Of a stretch of 64,000 nucleotides of DNA, positions 58,069 to 64,000 are shown one piece after another; positions within the stretch are counted from its first letter, which is position 1; each line of letters begins with the position of its first letter. The position numbers and the translations under genes are program-made. The notes beneath the pieces are model-generated. The model searched no databases and was not told the origin of the DNA. It saw only the letters and a list, made by a program, of their open reading frames with translations. This DNA is from Histomonas meleagridis. Taxonomy: Eukaryota > Parabasalia > Tritrichomonadida > Dientamoebidae. Location of the stretch: the NCBI GenBank assembly GCA_020186115.1, contig WSYJ01000143.1, positions 62,001-126,000 of the forward strand. The letters run 5' to 3'.

Positions 58069-59715
58069 ATGTTTAGTCATTTTTTTGACAATGTCTGTGA
58101 TTTTTGGAAACCAAAAATGGTTTCGATTCTTTCCCAAAGTAGTTCAAATCCTGATTTTAGCCAGAAGTTACGTGAAACATTTGGGTCTTTATTTTCTTCT
58201 GAAATTGAAGATGATGTAATTGAAACAGAAGCTCCTGCAACAGAATTCACTCATTCTTGTGCTTGGTTCATAAGAAATGCAAAAAACTTAAATCCTAGAA
58301 CTTATAAAGGCCATTTTGAAAACAATTTATTTTCATTAGAAGATGCAGCTGCTCATATTCATTCAGATTTTCATCATCCTTTTATGACAGAGAAAATGCG
58401 ATTTTTCCTTGAAAACCTCAGAGTAGAACTTTTTCCACAAGAAGATACATTAATCAGATGTCTTCATTATCCCATGTCAATTGATGAGTTCAAAATTTTA
58501 TATACGATCTTTTTAAATTCTGGCTTCAAAGGACAAATTCCGGACGAATTTGTTTCATTTGCGCTGAGGAAGGCATCAAATTGTGTTGTCTCAAGGACAG
58601 GTTTGGATGAAGCCAGAATCCTCAAAGAAATCATTAGCAATAAATTCAATTTTAAAGAGGATAATTATGCTTTGTTGTCTGTACCTTTAGGTCAAGAGGT
58701 TGAGCACAAAACGAAAATGACAAAAATCCAAGTTCAAATTAATCAATTTGAAAATTGCAACAACAGAAAAACAGCAATTTTTGATAAAACTGTCGCCATT
58801 TCTTCCAAAGAAGATCTGAAAATAATTAACACTGAGCAAAAAATCAAAGATGTTCATCAAATAAAAGATATTGTCAAAATATGCTCACTTCCTATTGGCG
58901 ATTTTGTGTGCGCTTCTAGGGGTGGCAAGGTTACAAGGGTTTCACAACAGAATGGGAGGTATTCCAATATAACTGAATTACAAACTGATATAAACATCTT
59001 AGATTTCAAAATGTCAGCAGGACCCAAGCAAACGTTTGCAGCTATAAACTATGACCGGTCAAAGATAGCTTATGGAAACAATGATGTAACGCAATACATT
59101 TCTCTATCTGATGAAAGCTCGTCATTTGGCGACTTTCAAATTTTCAACGATAGACTTTTTGTATGCGAAGATGAGTCACTTTTGTTTTACGCAAACGGGC
59201 AAAAAGTGTCGGCGCTTGGTATTGGAGACACACTTGTTTCAATCCAAATTGACAGAAGTTCACTTAATATTGGATGTTGTACTGAAAGTAATTTCTACTT
59301 GGTTGATATGAGGTGTTTTAATCAACTCGGGTTTCCACCAACTCATTTATCAAATCTCAAATCTTTTCATCCGTCACCAATAGGTGATATTGGTGTGTTA
59401 GTTGCCAGGGGTGAGATTGCGGTATTTGACTTTCGTCAACCAGATTCTATTCTAAGTCGTATTACCTTTGAATCGTCACCCAAAATCAAAGGCGATTGGA
59501 TTGACGGAACAAGATTATTCTATGCTTCAACACATGACAGCTTCATGTTTATTTGTCCTTACTTAAGTTCTCCAATTTTGGAAACTTATTCACTAATTCC
59601 AGAGAAAGTCAAAAATGTCAAATCAAATCTCAATCTTTCGCTTGTTCAACAACAAAACACACTCACACTATTTGGAGGATATGGGAATAAGATATTCTTT
59701 CCATCCAAAATCTAA
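58069..59715 (+). CDS. WD40-like beta-propeller protein of unknown function
   Basis: 548 residues from an ATG. Residues 1-230 are helical (IDEFKILYTIFLNSGFKGQI, then ARILKEIISN) and 270-545 are all-beta with WD40-like spacing: VCASRGGKV, a DRSKIAYGNND segment, CTESNFYLVDMR, and VLVARGEIAVFDFRQPDS, whose variant terminal dipeptides suggest a degenerate propeller. I do not recognise the family. It shares a very short divergent region with the PAP2-like ORF. Confidence 0.75.
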   Translation: MFSHFFDNVCDFWKPKMVSILSQSSSNPDFSQKLRETFGSLFSSEIEDDVIETEAPATEFTHSCAWFIRNAKNLNPRTYKGHFENNLFSLEDAAAHIHSDFHHPFMTEKMRFFLENLRVELFPQEDTLIRCLHYPMSIDEFKILYTIFLNSGFKGQIPDEFVSFALRKASNCVVSRTGLDEARILKEIISNKFNFKEDNYALLSVPLGQEVEHKTKMTKIQVQINQFENCNNRKTAIFDKTVAISSKEDLKIINTEQKIKDVHQIKDIVKICSLPIGDFVCASRGGKVTRVSQQNGRYSNITELQTDINILDFKMSAGPKQTFAAINYDRSKIAYGNNDVTQYISLSDESSSFGDFQIFNDRLFVCEDESLLFYANGQKVSALGIGDTLVSIQIDRSSLNIGCCTESNFYLVDMRCFNQLGFPPTHLSNLKSFHPSPIGDIGVLVARGEIAVFDFRQPDSILSRITFESSPKIKGDWIDGTRLFYASTHDSFMFICPYLSSPILETYSLIPEKVKNVKSNLNLSLVQQQNTLTLFGGYGNKIFFPSKI

Positions 59716-59889
59716 ATATTTGTAATAAATTATATCTCATTTTCATATTTCTTCAAAATACACACAGTTAAGGTTGCTATTGGACTCAAGAAATCATTGA
59801 ACATGATCTTTTACCCTTTAGCAAACCTTGTTTTCAATTTCAAAAAATGGATTAAGAAAATATCGGTTTATACTAAAAGTATGGATAGT

Positions 59890-60210
59890 TCACTCATTGG
59901 ATGTTGGACCATATGTGCGAAGTTCATATGTATCTTTCGCTGTTGAGATAACCCTATAACGTTCATGGAATCCTTGCTTCTGAAGGAATTTACGTGAATA
60001 ATAACGAACAGCACGCTTCGAGTACTTAACATTGCATGTGATAACAATTTTGTTTTCTTTAGCATCTGCTTCGATTGTAATCTTGTTCTTAAGATTGTTT
60101 ACAAGCTTGTTGACCTTCATCTTCTTTTGAAGATATTCGACGAAGTCTTGGAGTGAGAAAACTTTGTCGGAAATTGGTGAGGCGCAATCGATCTTGTAAA
60201 CAGCAGACAT
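59890..60210 (-). CDS. RPL22: 60S ribosomal protein L22 (eL22)
   Basis: 106 residues with the eL22 order: KIDCASPISDKVFSLQDFVE, then LVNNLKNKITI, KYSKRAVRYYSRKFL, and a C-terminal ERYRVISTAKDTYELRTYG. Compared with human eL22 (128 residues) it lacks the acidic tail and N-terminal lysine run. A TCACT initiator lies 5 nt upstream. It is divergent from the next gene with only 33 bp between start codons. Confidence 0.93.
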   Translation of the reverse strand: MSAVYKIDCASPISDKVFSLQDFVEYLQKKMKVNKLVNNLKNKITIEADAKENKIVITCNVKYSKRAVRYYSRKFLQKQGFHERYRVISTAKDTYELRTYGPTSNE

Positions 60211-60213
60211 GAA

Positions 60214-60218
60214 AGTGA
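60214..60218 (-). promoter_or_regulatory. Initiator element (TCACT) of RPL22
   Basis: Minus-strand TCACT; the +1 A at 60216 would give a 5-nt leader before the ATG at 60210. Confidence 0.5.
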
Positions 60219-60231
60219 GTTCAAAAGTGAC

Positions 60232-60247
60232 ACATGGCCGGCCATGT
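60232..60247. promoter_or_regulatory. 16-bp perfect palindrome in a 33-bp divergent promoter
   Basis: ACATGGCCGGCCATGT is self-complementary over 16 bp and GC-rich in an AT-rich genome. Its right half contains the ATG (60244) of the plus-strand gene. Its left half holds another ATG (60234) opening a six-codon out-of-frame ORF. Confidence 0.6.
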
Positions 60248-60483
60248 CAATTGAAAAAACCGTCGATTACGATAAACGGTTTCCCAACAAGAAAGAAATG
60301 AGCAACGGCTTCATGAGATTTCCACCTCCTTTACTTGACGAGCCACCTCCAAAAATTTCACTTACTGATATAGGAAAAACAGTAGGTACTATTGATAATC
60401 CTACTGGATTTAATCTTCAACCTAATTTTCAACAACAACAACAATTCGGTCAAATGAATCAAGTACCTCAAAATCACTTTTAA
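60244..60483 (+). CDS. Small proline/glutamine-rich protein of unknown function
   Basis: 79 residues: a charged start (MSIEKTVDYDKRFPNKKEM), a proline-rich middle (RFPPPLLDEPPPK), and a Gln/Asn-rich end (NFQQQQQFGQMNQ). No fold or family is recognised. Its position 33 bp from RPL22 suggests shared promoter control and supports it as a real gene. Confidence 0.6.
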   Translation: MSIEKTVDYDKRFPNKKEMSNGFMRFPPPLLDEPPPKISLTDIGKTVGTIDNPTGFNLQPNFQQQQQFGQMNQVPQNHF

Positions 60484-60943
60484 AGCTACTATGGTTAACT
60501 TCACTTTATTTAATTCAAAGCATAATATCATGGCAAAATTAATCATTCCATATTTCTCTTAAAAATATCCTTTCTTTTGTGGTAACATAAAAAATATTAT
60601 GAGTAAATATCACTTCTTCTTTGAAATCATTTTAAATCTTAAAAATTTATGTTGAGTATTAAATTTAAACTTTGTTTTATATATGCTTCAAGTTTTCTAT
60701 TTTTGTTGTAACCAATAGTATCTGATCAATATTTAAATAATTATTTGTATCTCAAAAAAAACTTCTTTATCAAAAAAATCTTTCATCTAAAATATCATGT
60801 TTTATGACTTGTTGCTTTAAAACTCTTTTACTTTTTTGGACTAATAATTCAAACACTAAAATAATTCCAATTTTATTCATCATTTAGCGACCGATTTTTT
60901 GAATGCGTTTTTATCGTTGCTTTAATTGGTTTCTTTCTCTCCC
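60484..60943. other. AT-rich intergenic region upstream of Rpn11
   Basis: No gene seen. A TCATT at about 60878 is more than 60 nt from the Rpn11 ATG, so the Rpn11 leader may be longer than usual. Confidence 0.4.
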
Positions 60944-61852
60944 ATGTATGGAATGATGTTTGGCGGCAATCGTCAAGGGAATACACACTTTGACACAGCA
61001 GAAACAATTCATATCAGTGGTATGGCTCTTCTCAAAATGCTAAAACATGGAAAATCTGGCATTCCTCTTGAAGTTGTTGGATTAATGCTTGGAAAGTTTA
61101 TTGATGACTATACCATTCAAGTTGTTGATGTTTTTCCTACTCCACAAACCGGTACTGGTACTTCTGTTGAATCAATTGATGATGCCTTTCAAGAACAAAT
61201 GAAGAAAAACCTCAAACTTACGGGTCGCAAAGAAGAAGTTGTTGGTTGGTATCATTCACATCCAGGTTTTGGAGTCTGGCTTTCCAATGTTGACATCAAT
61301 CAACAAATGTTATGGGAGAAGTTAAATCCACGTTGTATAGCCGTTGTTGTTGATCCAGTCCAAAGTGTTCGTGGGAAAGTTGTTATTGGTGCCTTTCGAT
61401 GCATTGGCGATAATCCACTTCAAATGCAACAAATGGACGAAGCACGTGAAACCACATCCTTTATAGGCAGCCTCGAGAAGCCATCCATCAAAGCCCTTGT
61501 TCGTGGTCTTGGCCGTTTATATTATCAGATGCCTGTTGCATATCGCATGAGCGAATATGAGCAACAAGTTTTGATGTCATTGAACCACCCGACATGGAGC
61601 AATGGGTTCCAAATCTCCAACTTTGTCAAGCGCGATCAAGATAACATAAAAACACTAAAAAATATGACAAAGGCCGCAGACAACTACAGGCGAAGCATCA
61701 TCGACGAAGAGTCGATGAGCCAAAAGGAACTAATGTCCAGACACGTCGGCAAAATAGACCCGAAGGAATACATAAAGGAGAACTCGAAGGAGCTCGCCGA
61801 AAAGGGAGTGACACAAATGACAAGGATTTTCTTGGATGAAAGCTCTTTTTGA
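60944..61852 (+). CDS. RPN11: 26S proteasome deubiquitinase Rpn11 (PSMD14)
   Basis: 302 residues from the ATG at 60944. The MPN+/JAMM zinc site is complete: Glu in GLMLGKF upstream (PLEVVGLMLG) and HSHPGFGVWLSNVD near residue 105. The VVVDPVQSVRGKVVIGAFR insert that follows is diagnostic of Rpn11 rather than CSN5. The C-terminal helices (RMSEYEQQVLMSLNHPTWSN) complete the family length. Rpn11 removes ubiquitin chains from substrates at the proteasome lid. GC content rises toward the 3' end. Confidence 0.95.
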   Translation: MYGMMFGGNRQGNTHFDTAETIHISGMALLKMLKHGKSGIPLEVVGLMLGKFIDDYTIQVVDVFPTPQTGTGTSVESIDDAFQEQMKKNLKLTGRKEEVVGWYHSHPGFGVWLSNVDINQQMLWEKLNPRCIAVVVDPVQSVRGKVVIGAFRCIGDNPLQMQQMDEARETTSFIGSLEKPSIKALVRGLGRLYYQMPVAYRMSEYEQQVLMSLNHPTWSNGFQISNFVKRDQDNIKTLKNMTKAADNYRRSIIDEESMSQKELMSRHVGKIDPKEYIKENSKELAEKGVTQMTRIFLDESSF

Positions 61853-62487
61853 TTAAAAGTATAAAGATGAATTTGATCTGTAATTCGATAATATATGTTT
61901 TTGGTGATAAAATTCGTTTTGAGTGATAACTTATGTTAAAAATAAGTTTTATCGATGTGTTGAACTGTATTTTCAAGATCAATACAATTGCCTTTATCTT
62001 TTTTTTAAAGATCAAATGCAACACTAATATTTTATTAATTATCTTTTGAAGGATGATTTAGTTGGGAATAAACTATGAAGACATTGGGGGAATATCAAAT
62101 AGCATAATTATCTTATTCTTAGAGATTTGAAATTTTTTTTTCATTTAATTGATTAGGCTAATTTAGGCTTTTTAACAAGTACTAAATGGTTTGTATTAAC
62201 ATCTTCAATGTTATGTAAATGACATAATAATAGATCAAGTGCTAATGCATTCATGTTTTTTAGGAATTCATTCGATGAACAAATTTATTGGACTTTCCTT
62301 GCTTAAAATAATTTTTTGCTTTAACCTCCTTAGAAGCCTTTATTTTCAATATATTTCCAATAATGTACTTTCATAATTAAATGATTTAAAAAAACTTATC
62401 AAATAAACTTGTAAATTAATTCGATTTTTTATTTATAATCAAAAAGATGTAATATTTTCACAGTGTATCGCTATTTGTTTGGTTTCA
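61853..62487. other. AT-rich intergenic region
   Basis: No gene, repeat or RNA that I can support between the convergent Rpn11 and MYCBP-like genes. Confidence 0.5.
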
Positions 62488-62742
62488 TCAAGCCAATTGT
62501 GATTCTAATGTAGCAATTTCATGGTTAAGAGATGCTATGCGTTCTTTGAGTTCCTGGTTGCGGCGAATAAGAGAAGAAATGTCAACACCTTCTACTGCAC
62601 CAATGGATTGGCGAATATAATTGAGTGGATCAGCCGGTTGTTCAGGTTCCTCATACAAAGAAACAAGAGCATGAGTGATTGCCTCCATGACATTACCATC
62701 TTCAAGATATTTCCTGAAGTTCTCTCTCTTTGTATCAGTCAT
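62488..62742 (-). CDS. MYCBP (AMY-1)-like small coiled-coil protein
   Basis: 84 residues. The start TDTKRENFRKYLEDGNVMEA and the following LVSLYEEPEQPADPLNYIRQ match human MYCBP (SKREQFRRYLEKSGVLD, then LVALYEEPEKP, LDFLK). The C-terminus is a leucine-rich coiled coil. MYCBP homologues bind AKAPs and occur in cilia and flagella of organisms without Myc, so a flagellar role is plausible for a flagellate. Confidence 0.82.
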   Translation of the reverse strand: MTDTKRENFRKYLEDGNVMEAITHALVSLYEEPEQPADPLNYIRQSIGAVEGVDISSLIRRNQELKERIASLNHEIATLESQLA

Positions 62743-62846
62743 TTGTTTATGGAGAAGAACGTTAAAAAGTGACGAAATACGTTAAATTCTTAAACAGATT
62801 AATCAAAAGTGTTTTAGAAGAAGAAATTGAAATTGTACATAAACAT

Positions 62847-64000
62847 TTATTTAAATGAAGATATTGATAGTTCATCTATTGTCTGTTCAATGATTTTTTG
62901 CTGATTTTTAAGATTCTCTCGAATATCATCAGCACCATCACATCCATCGCATCCATTTAATAGTTTACTATCAATTTCTGTTAATTGTTTTTTAAGGTAT
63001 TGGATTTGTGACATTTTATTATCTATTTCTTCCATTGATATAGTATCATAATCTCCTTCTGTTTGATCACTTGATCTATTAATGATATTTTCTGAATATG
63101 ATTTCTCTAATTTTTCTAATCTTTCGCGGAGTCTTTTAATCTCTTCTGAACTTTGTGATGCACTTTTTGTTTCTGAATTATTTTGATCTGTTTGTTGTAT
63201 TTGACTGTTTTTATCATCATCTTCTATATAGCTATAAGATGAGAATGGCATTGAAAAATCATTGTTCATCTTTTCTAAATCGAATCGGTTTCTTTTTGAA
63301 GGAATTATAAATTCATTTTCTGATTTATCCGAATCAGATAAATTTTGAGATACTGAAAGATCATTGTTCATTTTTCCCAAATCTGATCTGTTTCTTTTTG
63401 ATGGAAGTGAAATTTCTTTTTCTTTTGGCTCTAATTCTTCATTTTTCGTTTCGCTCATATTTATTCTGTTTCTATTTGATGCATCTGAAGTATCTGTTGC
63501 CTTTTTATCTGAATATTTGTTTGATGATTTCGAGAAATTTTTGTTAATAACATCTATAACTATTTTGTTATTAGATAGTGTACGCACATTGTTTATATCA
63601 TCTGAATTTGGGTTTCTTGAGGATTTTGATATATTACTTATATTTTTATCCATATTTGATTTGTTTTGTGATGTTGAAAATTGACTATTTATTTTCTCTA
63701 AATCTTTATTTACTGATGATTTTGAAGAATTATAATTATTTTCCACTAAATCTGATCTATTTTTATTTATAGGATTTGAAAAATTATCCTTTGCATTCTT
63801 TATATCTGAATTATTTGGTGAAACTGATAATTCGTTATTCATTTTCTCTAAATCTGATCTATTTCTGTTTATAGGATTTGAAAAATTATCCTTTGCATTA
63901 TTTATATCTGAATTATTTGGTGAAACTGATAATTCGTTATTCATTTTCTCTAAATCTGATCGAATTGGAGATGTTGTATATTCAATATTTGCCTTTTCTA
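62847..64000 (-). CDS. Low-complexity coiled-coil protein, C-terminal part (runs off right edge)
   Basis: The minus-strand frame is open from the window edge to a stop at 62847, so the N-terminus is missing. It is rich in Asn, Ser, Lys and Asp. Three 102-bp-spaced boundaries (63748, 63850, 63952) mark two near-identical 34-residue repeats containing NRSDLEKMNNELSVSPNNSD. Diverged copies (NRSDLGKMNNDLSVS, NRFDLEKMNNDFSMP) lie toward the C-terminus. The last 100 residues are a coiled coil (EEIKRLRERLEKLEKSYSE) plus a GCDGCDGADD turn. No function is recognised. Confidence 0.75.
   Translation of the reverse strand, partial: EKANIEYTTSPIRSDLEKMNNELSVSPNNSDINNAKDNFSNPINRNRSDLEKMNNELSVSPNNSDIKNAKDNFSNPINKNRSDLVENNYNSSKSSVNKDLEKINSQFSTSQNKSNMDKNISNISKSSRNPNSDDINNVRTLSNNKIVIDVINKNFSKSSNKYSDKKATDTSDASNRNRINMSETKNEELEPKEKEISLPSKRNRSDLGKMNNDLSVSQNLSDSDKSENEFIIPSKRNRFDLEKMNNDFSMPFSSYSYIEDDDKNSQIQQTDQNNSETKSASQSSEEIKRLRERLEKLEKSYSENIINRSSDQTEGDYDTISMEEIDNKMSQIQYLKKQLTEIDSKLLNGCDGCDGADDIRENLKNQQKIIEQTIDELSISSFK

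Overview
The window looks like nuclear DNA of a parabasalid protist, most likely Tritrichomonas or a close relative of Trichomonas. The sequence is AT-rich. Most genes are long single open frames (one of about 2,550 codons). Several start codons lie 3-12 nt downstream of a TCA(C/T)(A/T) initiator. Typical lineage families are present: a BspA-like leucine-rich surface protein, DUF3447-type ankyrin proteins, an IBP39-like initiator-binding protein, ThyX and DMC1. The species is inferred, not proven.

Layout. 1-7 kb: partial GH3 beta-glucosidase divergent from a Furry/Tao3-like solenoid protein, followed by a 29/30-bp minisatellite. 8-11 kb: an ankyrin head gene with a tail of nine regularly spaced ankyrin modules. 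11-26.5 kb: mostly intact genes, namely DMC1, IBP39-like factor, ThyX, TRAPPC11-like, CYTH protein, coiled-coil protein, importin-alpha-like, a 15-bp minisatellite and a membrane-anchored glycosidase. 26.6-35.7 kb: a graveyard with ankyrin relics, a decayed CRESS-DNA-virus-like capsid region, a second ankyrin gene with a module tail, an MFS transporter, Hsp70 and metallophosphoesterase pseudogenes, and tRNA-Val(AAC). 35.9-43.5 kb: a BEACH/WD40/FYVE-like protein. 44-52.7 kb: ankyrin and kinase fragments, ubiquilin, a TRAPPC14-like protein, a karyopherin-like pseudogene, SRP RNA and UBC12. 53-54.1 kb: a 1,078-bp mobile element with 49-bp terminal inverted repeats around a decayed tyrosine recombinase. 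54.2-64 kb: BspA-like protein, PAP2-like ORF, WD40-like protein, RPL22, Rpn11, a MYCBP homologue and a repetitive coiled-coil protein cut by the window edge.

Housekeeping themes include ubiquitin/NEDD8 handling (ubiquilin, UBC12, Rpn11), vesicle traffic (two TRAPP-like proteins and a BEACH protein), nuclear import, and protein targeting (SRP RNA).

The most unusual signal is in the ankyrin tails. At two loci in opposite orientation, ankyrin modules of 90 nt (nearly all exactly 30 codons, all stop-free) alternate with AT-rich, stop-filled linkers of about 80 nt. The period is almost always exactly 170 bp, which is not a multiple of 3. Removing the linkers would give one continuous ankyrin frame, yet they lack recognisable GT-AG or trichomonad splice signals. 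Other leads are the TIR-flanked tyrosine recombinase element and the CRESS-like capsid remnant.
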